Assembly: GCA_033002965.1 (NCBI GenBank)
Contig: JAURVB010000014.1
Span: forward strand, 52,727 to 116,726
DNA: 64,000 bases
Direction of reading: 5' to 3'
From: Piper betle
Lineage: Eukaryota; Streptophyta; Magnoliopsida; Piperales; Piperaceae
Of the stretch, positions 11,991 through 23,335 are shown in pieces (within the stretch, counting starts at the first letter, position 1; every line of letters starts with the position of its first letter). The position numbers and the translations under genes are program-made. The notes below the pieces were generated by a model. It was given only the letters and a program-made list of their open reading frames with translations, had not been told where the DNA came from and did not search any database.

Positions 11991-14103
11991 TTTGGCTACT
12001 GTTCGCTGCATGAAAATGCAGCGCATCAGCAGCCCAACTAGTCTGGGCCATTGGATGGAAATCCAATGGCCCCAGCCCTGCCCCGGCCCCGTCCCTGCCC
12101 CCAGCCAAGTCCTCCCCCAGCCCCTCCCGCAGCCGCCGTCCCCCACCGCCCCAGGTGCCGCCTAGCCCACCCCGACCCCCTCCACCGATGCCGCTCCTCC
12201 GTGGGCGCGTTCCCCCCCCTCCGCACCCCCACCGTCGCCTCGGCGGCACGTTTTCGCCTCCCCCTTGTTGCCCCGCCCACTGTGCGCCCTTGCAAACTTC
12301 CCAGCAGCTCTCGACGAAATAGAGCAGGTAGGAGCAGCGAAGAGGGTAAGGGAAAGAGAAAGAGGGGAAAGGGGGCGGTGATGGCGTCTATGGGCGGTGG
12401 TGATGCAGGTCATGGCGGCGGCGAGGTTGCCGGCGGTCGGGGTGGAGCAGCAAAAACAGATGAGGGGAGGGGGGGGGTGCTGATGCCAATTTCATAATAA
12501 AATCTTGACTCGCTCCCGCTCGAGTGAATATTACAAAATAAATTTTAAAAAATAAAATAAAATAATTTTTTAGTAAAAACTTGACTCGCTCTGGACTCAA
12601 GTTAATATTATAAAAGAAATTTTAAAACAATATAAAAATAATTTCTTAATAAAAACTTGACTTGATTCAACATTACGAAATAAATTTAAAAATAAAATAC
12701 CATAAAATAAAAACTTGACACGTTCCCGACTCGAGTCATGTTTTTATTTTATGGTATTTTCTTTTTAAAATTTTTAAAAATTTATTTTGTTATATTGAAT
12801 AGAGTCAGGAGCATGTCAAGTTTTTATTAAAAAATTATTTTTATATTTTTAAAAATTTTATTTCATAATATTGACTCGAGTAGGGACCGAGTCAAGTTTT
12901 ATTATAAAATTATTTTATTTTATTTTTTAAATTAATTTCGTATTATTAACTCGAGACGGGATGAGTCAAGTTTTTATTTCAAAATTATTTTATTTTATTT
13001 TGTAATAAAAACTTAACTCAGTCCCGTACATGATCGAGTCAGGGTTTTTATTACAAAATTATTTTATATTTTTTAAATTTATTTCATATTATTAACTTGA
13101 TCCCGACTTAAGTCAAGTTTTTATTTCAAAATTATTTTTTAAAAAAATTATTCCATACTATTAATTTAACTCTAGTTGAGATCGATTCAATTTTTTTTAT
13201 GAAATTATTTTATTTTTTAAAATTTATTTCATAATATTAACTTGACTTGAGTTAGGATCGAGTCAATTTTTTTAATGAAATTATTTTATTTTTTAAAATT
13301 TATTTCGTAATAAAAACTTGACTTGATCCCGACTTGAGTTAAGTTTTATTAAGAAATAATTTTTTTTAAAAAAATTATTTTATAATATTAACTTGACTTG
13401 AGTCGAGATCGAGTGAAGTTTTTTTATTAAATTATTTTAATTTTTTCAAATTTATTTCATAATATTAACTTGACTCAAGCTGGGATCCAGTTAATTTTTT
13501 TAATAAAATTATTTTATTCTTTTTAAAATTTATTTCCTAATAAAAACTTGACTCGATCCCGACTCGAGTCATGTTTTTATTACAAAAATACCCTCCCATG
13601 TTTCTTCCTCCTTCTGTTTTGTGGCACCATCCCACCGCCGGCTAACTCGCCGCCGGCCAGCTACTCGCCAACGCTGTCACTGCTCGGGGGTTGGTGGGCC
13701 AACTGGAAAATGCGTGGCGGCGGCGGGGCATGGGCGGCCGTGAGCAATCGGAGCTCACTACGAGCGGGGAGGGTGGGGGGCGACGACGAGGCCGCAACAC
13801 TGGCCAGGGGGTTGGCGGACAGTGGCGCTCGGGGAGGGGGAATGCAAGCCGGGGGGTTGGTGGACGGTGGCGCTCGGGGCGGGGGAGGAAGGTGGCGGCC
13901 CAGAGGGGGTGGGGGAGGCGATGCGGTGGTTGTCGCGGCAGCTACGGACGGTGGCGGGCGGGGCGTGGCCGGGGCGGCGGCGGAATCCGGCGGTGGGGAG
14001 GGGGAAGGAGAAAAAAAAAAACATTGTCGGCTGTTGGGTTTTGATCCAACGGCCGATTTTCAAATACGCTGCCTATGCGCCGCAAAATGTTGCAGCGCAT
14101 AGT
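11988..14103. mobile_element. Fold-back element 2 (same family)
   Basis: The left tip has hairpins CGCTGCAT (12004-12011 with 12016-12023), GCCCA (12032-12036 with 12044-12048) and GGCCATTGGAT (12046-12056 with 12061-12071). The right tip has TATGCGC (14074-14080 with 14095-14101) and a CGGC-GTTGG/CCAAC-GCCG stem (14028-14056). GC-rich arms flank an AT-rich array at 12495-13585; the outer arm is C-rich at left and G-rich at right. Same architecture as element 1 but with clearly different arm sequence, so it is an independent member rather than a recent copy. Long frames in the arms are low-complexity Pro/Arg or Gly stretches and are not believed. Confidence 0.65.
12495..13585. repeat. Inverted tandem array of palindromic units (element 2)
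   Basis: About 14 diverged units with the same GACTCGA...TCGAGTC core as the array in element 1, spaced roughly 58-80 bp. Orientation changes near 12735 and is mixed further right. Confidence 0.75.
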
Positions 14104-14104
14104 A

Positions 14105-14148
<44 letters not shown>
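14104..14148. repeat. (TA)n microsatellite, right border of fold-back element 2
   Basis: TA run directly followed by the intron sequence CAACAAGCAAAGAACACTTC, which follows (TA)n in the uninterrupted paralogue at 30131. Confidence 0.9.
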
Positions 14149-14150
<2 letters not shown>

Positions 14151-14424
14151 ACAAGCAAAGAACACTTCATTGATGTGGAGGTTACATACCGCAAGTTCCA
14201 GCAGCCATCTGAAAAGCCTTTTTCCGGCACATTTCGCAGTTCATTTGAACCTTCATCACACTCTTTGCTGCCCAATAGAATAAAGAGATGAATCGTAATC
14301 TAAATTTAATAATACCAACCCTCCAATTAATGCAATTACTTAAGATTCATAAAAACTGGTTCAAATAAGTGCAACGATCTAACCAATTATACGCATCTAA
14401 CAATGGACAAATTACCTTCGTCAT

Positions 14425-14860
14425 ACTCTGTTCTAGCAGCCCAGAACAACACTAGACCTCCAATGCTTCTCCCAGCAAGTGAAGAGGAACAAGCTGTTTC
14501 TTGTCTACACAGACTAAATTAAAATGAAGAGATAAGAAATGATTGTTTCCTTACCGTGCACTTGGGTACTCAAACTTATATTAGACCGGAGAAGACGTGG
14601 AATTCGGGTTTTGATTCTTTAATTTGAAGACATGGAATCAAATGACAAATGTGTTACTTTGGCCGACCAAACAACTGTCATGTTTCGTTGGTTTATGGAT
14701 TATACGTGGTTGGTCTATTTAATGGCAGTGAATTTCCACAAATTCCCTATTAGCAGCCACCTAATTAGTCCAAATGTCCACAATTAACTATTTCAACATA
14801 TAATTTCACAATGCAATCCAAATTTTAGTTCATCTTCGATGATATGTTCCTAGGCAAACC
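14425..14860 (-). repeat. HMA-unit upstream block, copy 2
   Basis: Promoter-side block of the broken HMA gene, with the TATAAG hexamer at 14575-14580. Confidence 0.7.
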
Positions 14861-14864
14861 GAAC

Positions 14865-15420
14865 ACATAGTCGTCGCTATGCTCTCCCACTTCTACTTTG
14901 GGGTTTTCCATGACTGTAGTGTTCCGCCTCGACGTCGATGCTCAGCTTTCACTTTCTGGCATGCCAAAACACCTGGCGACTATGTCGTACACCTCTTTCT
15001 TCATTCCTAGCCACTAATAAGCTCATCAGACTTCGTGGTACATTTTCACTCCACCTAGATGTACTACGCATCTTGGACGTGTGACTTCGTGAAGAATCTA
15101 CATCAAAGTCCAGGATACTTTGGAACTTGTGGCACAAATGGTCTACTTCTTAGTCTGACTAATTCATCTGTATCTCTGACCAATTCCTGGTGTGTTCCCT
15201 GCTTCAACAACTGACTCAACTGCTCATTTGGCTCCTGTGCAACCCTGATATGTTCAAGCGCACTTGGGTGAATAGTCAATCGTGCCTTCATTTCCATCAA
15301 TTGTCTCGGCATGTAGCATGCTGAGTCACCGACACTACTGTCAATCCTGCTTAGCCTCGAACTGGTGTTCCCCGACTCTCTGTAAGTGTCTTCGACTGTT
15401 CCCATTGTACTGTTACTTAT
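14865..15420 (-). mobile_element. Ty3/gypsy RNase H-integrase linker and integrase start (degenerate)
   Basis: Minus-strand frame 15103-15405 carries a stretch typical of the region just before integrase (CYMPRQLMEMKARLTIHPSA). Further down, with a shift, there is a KVKAEH zinc-domain remnant near 14930-14980. First copy of the large nested block; the second copy is at 44930-45490. Confidence 0.7.
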
Positions 15421-15495
15421 ATCTTCTTTAGATCTACGGAGATATCTACTGCTGAGATGATATGACCCAAAAAATTCACTTGTGAGAGTTAGAAA

Positions 15496-15784
15496 TTGTA
15501 CTTTAAAAATTTTCTATGCAATCTGAGCTCAAGCGATGTCATTTTGTATGGAGCTCTAAAGATAAGTGTTGTGTCTGGCATCAACTCAATGGCTAGATCT
15601 ACTTCTTTATCTGATGGTAATCTAGTAATCTCATCTGGAAATATATCAATAAATTCTCTAACCACTCAAATCTACTCAATGTTCAGTCTATCCCCTAAAT
15701 TACTCTGTTTAGCCAGTACTAACGTTGTGATTATCAGTTCACTTCCTTGATCTTGTTTTCTTACCGCAGTCTGATATGATATCT
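15496..15784 (-). mobile_element. Ty3/gypsy reverse transcriptase N-terminal fragment
   Basis: On the minus strand the reading VVREFIDIFPDEITRLPSDK followed by an IELMPDTT..RAPYKM stretch is the conserved lead-in to gypsy RT. It is interrupted by stops. The plus-strand frame over the same bases is a shadow. Confidence 0.75.
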
Positions 15785-15786
15785 GT

Positions 15787-16960
15787 GACACTCCAATCTG
15801 GTTCATGCTCGGGAATTGAACCGAAATATCACTGGTCCTGGTTAAGCTGACTAACCCAAACCCAATTCATGCAGATCTACTTTCGGTGTCTCAAGATGGT
15901 AGATGTCAATCACTTTGCATGGATGAATGCACAAAAACCTTAACATGCTACTATATAGATGATATGACAAGCAGTTTTCATACCAAAATAACTATGATAA
16001 AATTGATAAAATTCATAAAATAAAATAGACAGAGTTTCCTTGAAAAGTGCAATTGAGGGCCACCCTGTCAAATCAACATGTATAAATATATAAAAATATA
16101 TCACACATTGATATTTACACAAAATTCTAATCTGCTACATAAGTTATTATGAATTTTAGGTCTCGACCCATCTGTACATTCTATTCACTTTTCACATCCA
16201 ATTCTAAGCTTTACTTGTTGTACATATTCAATATCTAAACATATTTACTTAAACATGTATTCAAATGTCACAATTAGAAATTCTACTACAGAAGCAAATA
16301 ACATATTATATCATAGTATCATACATTGCATTACATCACATCATGTTCAGACATGCACCATACTAAACAATACCCCTTAACCTCTATGTTATCCGAGTGT
16401 GAGGAACTCAAACGTAGAGTTATCAGGATACCTCGGGAATGGAGCAACCCACTCATTAATCTAGAACCTGCATTGACTTGCATGCGCACGCGCTCATAGT
16501 ATGTGCAAGTCGGTTTTTTCATCTCTCGTCTCACTGAAATGGGATAAAATTATATATGTAGGCATAGGAAGAGATTTATATAGTAGGCCCGAAGGCAACT
16601 TGTGGTGGATCTTGTTTTCGAAAACATACTCGAGGGATCTCATCCTTGGTTATTAATCGGGAAAACTAGTTGATTAAATGGCCCAGGTTAAGTGGGATCT
16701 GATAAAATGCCACTTAACTCGTCTTGCAAGTATTAAAATAATATACAATAGAATAGAGCATAATATAGGAAACAAGTCCTAAACGGACCTGGCAAAAGAT
16801 CCAATCGTGTCTACACGCCTAGGCAGAGAGCTCTTACTCCGTACCTACACATCAAATCTAAAAGCTAACATCAACTAACTAAATGATGCATCAAATATCC
16901 TATACCAAATACACATCAATCATACATCAATCCACATCATACATCAATTACACATAAGTT
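15787..16960 (-). mobile_element. Gypsy LTR piece lying between PR and RT remnants
   Basis: On the plus strand it begins TGTGACACTCC and follows the pattern of the other LTRs here (CTAACCCAAACC, GTGTCTCAAGATGG, GGGCCACCCTGTCAA, CTCGAGGGATCTCATCCTTG). It interrupts the pol region of the minus-strand element, which suggests insertion of a related element followed by deletion. The same arrangement at 45877-47050 shows it predates the segmental duplication. Confidence 0.6.
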
Positions 16961-16969
16961 TTCCGTGGA

Positions 16970-17310
16970 AAAAAGTCATCGTCTTCCTTCTGTAATCTAT
17001 CACGGCTCCTTACTTGGACATCCAGTTCATTCCAAATATCACATCAAATTCTTGTAGCTTGAACAATATCAAATTAGTTACACATTGAGCATACATTCAC
17101 CCTTAGCTATAACACTATAGGTGGAAGTGGACACCAACAGTGAATGTCCTAATTCTTCTATTGTACATCCAATTCTACCTGGCTACGCATATGAAATAAT
17201 GTAATGTATGTAACCATAGTCAAATAGAACTCGTGCAGGTACACAACCTACTAAAAGCCGACCCTCCAAAACTGTAATGTCCTCAAGTGCCTCTGCCACT
17301 GTGATTGCAT
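16970..17310 (-). mobile_element. Ty3/gypsy protease remnant
   Basis: The minus strand near 17015-17055 reads EFDVIFGMNWMS, the hallmark end of gypsy PR. Surrounding frames are broken. Confidence 0.65.
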
Positions 17311-17399
17311 ACATCCTTATTAGTTGCTCGTGCAGGTACAAAGCCTACTAAAAGTGTACCTATCACAACTGTTGTGTCCTTAAGTGCCTCTGCCATGGT

Positions 17400-18700
17400 A
17401 GCTGCATACATCCTTACCAACTATTGTTGTTCTAGGGCAAGAGGTGCTGCTGGTAGTATTGCTTGTATCTGATCCCTTAGATCCTGAGCGAGCGGTGCCT
17501 GCTGCCTACCTCTCTTGTGTTTGGCCTGCCCTGAAACCATATACCCTCTCTGGTTCTATCCTCTTTGATGTTTTTAGGCAGTTGTTGGTCTCCGCCTCTC
17601 TAGCCCTAACCTTGGCCATGTTTGCCTCCTTGCTGTTGCGAAGGCTGGGTAGCTAGAAGTGTAAATCTTTGTTGAGATGCTAGTAGTGTCAATTGCTTGT
17701 AGTGGCCAATTGGACAAGTTGTGGCTCTATGTCCTGGCTAACTACTATTATAGCATGCATTAGTGCCTACTTTGCACTCTACAGCTCTATGTACTAGCCA
17801 ACCACGATTGTAGCATGCATTAGTGCCTGCTCTACACTTACCTCTATGATGACATTGCAAATCTAGCAGAGAGGTGGTCTACTGTCCTGGACCTGGTTGT
17901 CCATAGCTCTCATATCAACAAGAGCATCTATTTGTCGTCTCTATTGTGCTCCTTGTTCTAACTGATATAGCCTTGGATACGGTTGCCTCTGATCAAAATT
18001 TCGGCAAGGTCAAGTAGCTATCACTCGCTCTGCCTCACCTACAACTCTCACTATCTTGCCAAAAGTGGCAAACTTCCTATCCAAATAGGTCATCCAAATC
18101 TCATGATGGAGACTTTCATACAAGTGCTCTATTCTCCTTCTTTTGTTTGAAACCAACTTTGTTGCAAACAATTCTAGTGCTCTGAACCTAGTCTCACACT
18201 GAACCACTGTCATGGGACCATGTTTCAGTTTGTGGAATTCATGTTCCTTTCTCTTCTTGACATCTAGAAAAAAGTACTTCCCATTAAATCTTAATTCTTT
18301 CTAAGTGATGTCCTGAAGTTGTTGGTGGGCAAATGTGAAATTCATCACCGAATCCCATCATATCATGACTTCGTCTTGGAATGCCTCTATAATGATGCAT
18401 ACCTTGTGCTCCATTGAGCATGCCATACTACCAAACACTCCAATGGCTGATGAACTCTACAAGAGTGTCTCTTCTCCCACCACCTTCCCAAACAATAGAC
18501 GTCCACTATTCTTCACAAATTTCACATACTACCACAGTTCAAAATTTCTTGCCTCTGTAGATCTGTTAAACCCTTATCCTCGCTCATACTGCAAAAATTG
18601 TGGCTCTGTACCTGCTGGAAAACTATCAATTCGGTCCCATTATTGTCCAAAATGGGGCAAATAGTGGATGAGTCGTTGGAGTAATCCTTTGTTGCAGTGG
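17400..18700 (-). mobile_element. Ty3/gypsy gag remnant
   Basis: Minus-strand frame 18010-18213 (MTVVQCETRFRALELFATKL and onward) matches the retrotransposon gag core. Upstream sequence with stops continues the match (NGKYFFLDVKKRKEHEF near 18250). A Cys/His-rich stretch (CHHRGKC..) near 17800-17880 is a decayed zinc knuckle. The paralogous block has the Athila insertion at the position matching 17588-17592. Confidence 0.7.
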
Positions 18701-19239
18701 TGGAGGAGGCGGTGGCAACGAAGGGTCCATGGGAACTACAGGCTCTCCTCGTGCCTCATCATCCACTACTGGTCTCTTCTCAGCTCTAGCCATAGAGAGG
18801 CTTTTGTCTGAGTTCTCTCCTAAATTCCTTTTTGTTCTTCTACATCTGTATCTGAGCCTCTACTTATCTAGCAATTACTACTTCAATAACTATCATGGTG
18901 ATGACTTTCACTGAGTCGGTCAACTGAGACTGGCACACATGGCTCTCTTGGTGACATGATAGTCCTCATTCGGCTAGAGGTTGTGTCATTGTGACCATGG
19001 TTATGACTGTCTTGTCTTGGAAATGGAGGGGATGGGGCCCCAATTTGTGTCCTGTGAGTCTGTGTCACCAACATGTGGTATTCACTGCTCTAACCTAAAC
19101 ACTGTCACACTACTGATTAGTAAGAAAATCTACAAACAAAAATAATAAAATATAAATATACGTGTCGGTACTAACTCAGAGTAGCTTTTGCAAGCATGTA
19201 ACCTGTAATAATACCTACTATCTTAATCAACCAAGAGTT

Positions 19240-19252
19240 GGCTCTGATACCA
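19240..19252 (-). promoter_or_regulatory. tRNA-iMet primer binding site
   Basis: TGGTATCAGAGCC on the minus strand, the usual plant primer site complementary to initiator tRNA-Met. It sits next to an LTR end (ACACCCC from 19260), which fixes the orientation of the nested gypsy element as minus. Confidence 0.8.
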
Positions 19253-19257
19253 AAACT

Positions 19258-19980
19258 ATAACACCCCATCTTAATCACCAGCATCCCATTCTGACTTGTC
19301 AAATACGTTGACATTTTCATACTATCCCATGCTCAACAAAATTAATTATACTAAAGCCCTCTACATCCTTCATATAACTCCTAGCCATGAGCACAGAGGC
19401 CGAGTATGCTCAAGTAGACACCTTCAGTACCCTTTGAATCCATAAGTTTAGACATGTACTACATTGCAGTACCAGTAATCCTCCACACTTTTTCACATTT
19501 GCGGAACTCAAAATATGGGGTTGTCAGGATCCATCAAGAATGGAATGACCTGCTCACCAATCCAAAGCCCTTGTTGATTGGCATGTGTGATGGCTTGTGG
19601 TGTGCACAAGTCGACTTTTCCTTGTCTCAGATTTCATTGGAAAAAACAAAAGTATATATACATAGGTCAGGGTACGGATTATAGTATACCCGAAAGCATC
19701 ATGATCTCGGATGTGAGTTTGCTAAAACAAACTCAAGGGATCTCTTCATTGAGGGTTATTAATCCAAAATTGTGATCGATTAAATGGCCCGTGTGGAGTG
19801 GGATATGATAAATCTACCACTTAACATGTCTGGTTACCCTGTTAAATCAAATCACAATAGAATAACAGACCAAACCAGAAGCGAGTCCTAAACGGACCTG
19901 GTAGAAGCTCCATTCATGTCTATGCGCCTACGTGGCGAGCTCCTACTCTTTTACCTATACATCAAATTCAAAAGCTAATG
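19258..19980 (-). mobile_element. 5' LTR of the minus-strand gypsy element (internally deleted, interrupted)
   Basis: The LTR end abuts the primer site. The body matches later LTR sequence elsewhere (CTCTACATCC, CCTTTGAATC, TTAATCCAAAA) but is shorter. It is cut at AAAAGCTAATG by the next LTR. Confidence 0.6.
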
Positions 19981-22095
19981 CCATGTAACATCCTATTTTA
20001 GTTTATCCATGAACAAACCCAGAAAAGCTAGCTGTGACTGAACTGTTGTCTAATCTACTTGATTCGATTAGGCTAGCCCAGATCTACCCTTGGTGTATCA
20101 AGATGGTGATGCAAGCAATCAATGCATGGATGTGATGTTTAGGTTCAAACGTTGTTCTATATGCATGCTATGATACACAATCAATTATAAAACAAACCAA
20201 GTAAGCGAAAAGTTTATAGAAAATATATTTTTTAAAAACAAAACGGACAAAGTCTCCCCCTAAAAGTACAATAGGGACCACCCTGTTAACAGCAAGCAGT
20301 ATATATTTGTATCAGGGCAATACCCATATTCTAGACATACACTGCATAGCAATACCCATAGACATCCACACATCTCCGGGTTTGAGGAACTAAAAGGTGG
20401 AGTTATCAGGATCCCTCGGGAATGAAACAGACACTCCCAATTCTAGAGCCTGCTTTGATGAACACACACCCTATATCAAGTCGTGGTCATCGGTTTTCCC
20501 TCTTCACACATCTCACCAAAGGCAGGGTAGGGATTTCAATATAGTAGACCCGAAGGTATCGTGATGTGGATCTGAGTTTTCGAAAACAAAATCAAGGGAT
20601 CTCATCGTCAAGGGTTATTAATCCAAAAATCTCATATGTCCACATGACCTATTTGGAGTGGGATATAATAAATCCACCACTCAACAAACCCGCTTATCTG
20701 TTAATGCAAAACACGACAGAGTTTAGAAGTCAAACTAGAAGCGAGTTCTAAATGGACTTGGTAGAAGCTCAAATCGTGTCCACGTGCCTAGGGGGAGCTC
20801 ATACTCTACACCTGCACATGAAACTAAAAGCTAATGCATGCTTATAATGCATTCACACATCCTATAGCACACAAACATCAAGACACACTCCAATTGTACA
20901 TCAATCCATATAAGATTTCCTATGCTACATTACATTAGATTACGATGCTTGCTTAATTTACCTAATTAGTTCATTAGCATTCATTTTAATACTATTCAAT
21001 CAAGCAATTCATACTTTTATTACAATAAAATTGTTAACACATCAATTCATCAATCCTAGCATGTTGTGCTAATAATTATCACCTTTAAAATTAATTCGGA
21101 GTTAGTTATACCTATCGTCGTCGGCAATCGATGACGGCTTGGGTTTCATCGTGTGGCTCGAGACTCGAAATTGACACTCGGTGGCATCCGAAGTTTGATG
21201 GGTTCAATTGGATGAATTTGGCGGAAGATCTGGTGAATTTAAGTGAATCTGATTTTTCGGCAGTTTTCAGCACTTTCTGGTCATTTCCTGGCGACTTTTC
21301 TAGTGAGAAGAAATTGGCTATTGGTCGGCATAAGCTCAGAGAACTCGACCCAATGGTAGTGGTGGTGGTGACAACGGCAACAGCGGTGATCACTGCTGCA
21401 GAGGTGACAAGGCGGCCGAGGTCAGTCAGCTTGTCTGAAAGGCCCTTGGCCAGCTTCGGCAGTGATGCTCAGTCTAGTGGCAAATGGGAAGACATTAGCG
21501 GCACAGCAGTGAATCGATGTTGGGTGGGTGGCGCTATCACGTGACGCGTTGGGCCGTCGTGGAGATCTAGCGGCAGCCGAGAAGGTGGGGGACGGTGTGG
21601 CAACACTTTAGTGGGGCTCGGCGGCATTGTTAGGCAATGTTGCAGCAGCCAAAGGAGTCGTCAACAATGAGGGTGGGGGGCGACGTCAAGGGTTTGTGGA
21701 GAAGAAGGTCGAGGTGAGGTGTCGTGGGTAGTCTTGTTAATAAAAGTAGACTAAACTCTAAAAAATAATAACTTACTCATAATAAATGCAAAACAATTCA
21801 AAAAAATAGAGAAAATTTTATAAAATATTATATACACTATAACTTTACAACTAACTCAACTGTTCTATAAAGCGTCCTAATGTGTTATTCGAACTAAAAA
21901 TAATTCTACGATTAAATATAAAAAGAAATCTATACTGTTATATACTCGGATAACTTATTTTTCATTATTTTTCTGATGTTATCATCGTATACTTATGTAC
22001 AGCTAGCCTCGACTTACCATGCAGTTCATTAAACTAAATTAAATCGAATTGAACGGCCGGTTAAATTGATTAATTCGCTAATGAAAACTCTACCT
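19981..22095 (-). mobile_element. Related gypsy LTR inserted in the previous LTR
   Basis: Starts TGTAACATCC on the plus strand, contains CAATCGATGACGG and a GC-rich segment (21130-21720), and ends near 22095 against the HMA 3' flank. No frame is credible; the long frames at 21112-21544 are LTR shadows. Similar LTRs lie at 23345-25321, 33366-35565, 37860-38973 and 59667-62415. Confidence 0.65.
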
Positions 22096-22099
22096 CTAG

Positions 22100-22395
22100 T
22101 CATGGCTTCCTAAGTATTATAGAAGTTGCCTTTGTGTGCACTCCTTATATAAGAGGTTGGAGAAGGTAGCAGCCTTTGAAGACCCATAAAGTGATTCCAC
22201 ACAAAACTAATTTTCAGCTCTGTGTTTGAAAGGAGAAGACAAGATAAAATTCAGGTCGATTGACACCGTCTGTTAAGATTGGCTAAAGGTCAAGAATCAA
22301 TCAACAGTATAATTGAAGAGATTAGCTAGAAGCCAATTTGTGGGGCACGTCACTAATTTTTAGAAACTTCCCATGGATATATAGTATACATCAAT

Positions 22396-22429
<34 letters not shown>

Positions 22430-23335
22430 ACCATATCTACTTTGTTATAAGCAGGTATGCAAGTGTGTGAACGCTTTCATTAAATCGTGTGACAAGCAGC
22501 AGCCCTAGCTGCAGTCTTCCTCCAAAAGAAATAAATTGTTCCAAGTGTTTTTTGTTTCCGCGACGACGTGAATCAATTTGAATGTTGTCTTGTATTTGTC
22601 ATTGCATGATTTTAAAGAGCTAGCTTCGTGATATGATCTCGTTAAGGTGGTGACATTGTTGCTGCTATACAAAGACTAACATCAATAATTAATGTTTTAA
22701 GTCGAGTTTAGTAATTCGTAGTTATAGTTATAGTTGTTAACTCGTAAAAACCAAATGGGTGAAATTCGAGAGAACTTTGATTAACTAATAATTCTATTCG
22801 AGATTATTAAATTTTGAACTTTAACATGGGTTAATTGGGTCCACAGAGTCAAGATTTTTTAAAAAAGGGTTGATTAGTGTTAATGTCTTAGTAAAAATTG
22901 GGATGCATAATGTTGGGCAACCAGCGTACTACCAGCCTGGACGCTTACCAAACAGGTACGTGCTTGTGATCCAGACTCTACTTAAGGACAATTAAAACAA
23001 TAATTTCTTGATTTTGACTCTTTAATAATCAGACTATGTAATTTGGACTCTTAAAAAGTTTAAACATATTAGAAAATTATATAACTATTTTTGCAAATTA
23101 ATTAATATTTCCTAATATAAAAGTGGATATAATATAGTTAATTATAATCATTACTTATATATTCAATTTCTTTTTTAATGTAAGAATTGAAAGCAATTTA
23201 ATAACTGCATAAAGGCTAATTGCCCACTGAGAGTCTGAAACTAACAGAAAAAATGCTTTGGAAAAAACTTAAGGAAAAGTTACGAATGTTAGAAACTTAA
23301 CATTTGGATATGTTAAGAAATAATGAAGTGGTATA
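22100..23335. repeat. HMA-unit 3' flank, copy 3 (no gene)
   Basis: The flank is present as far as TAATGAAGTGGTAT and is then cut by an LTR, so the HMA gene that should follow is missing. A (TA)n tract at 22399-22426 marks the empty site of the element that begins at 62786 in the paralogous flank. Confidence 0.8.

Larger units (their letters stand above)
8726..14424 (-). pseudogene. HMA-domain gene, broken copy 2 with fold-back elements in intron 2
   Basis: Exons by homology are 14416-14424, 14190-14267 and 8726-8841. Exon 2 lacks one base just after the usual splice acceptor, which shifts the frame to a stop; using an AG five bases downstream would restore the frame, so this break is not absolute. 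The metal loop reads NCEMC. Exon 3 meets TAA at 8726-8728, before the last HMA strand; the shared TAG of other copies is also present further on. The tail relict near 8560 has a 4-bp insertion that disrupts the CaaX frame. Intron 2 grew to over 5 kb by insertion of two fold-back elements in a (TA)n tract. Most likely non-functional. Confidence 0.75.

Noticed and set aside
10436..13585. CRISPR-like regular repeats
   Set aside because: Units are diverged, palindromic, without unique spacers, and in a plant nuclear context; they are tandem satellites inside mobile elements.
15496..15750. Plus-strand 84-codon frame, also at 45582
   Set aside because: It is the antisense of a recognisable gypsy RT fragment on the minus strand.
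21112..21544. Frames in GC-rich LTR parts (also 34613-35056, 37964-38598, 61846-62076)
   Set aside because: They lie inside repeated LTR sequence, differ between copies and match no domain.
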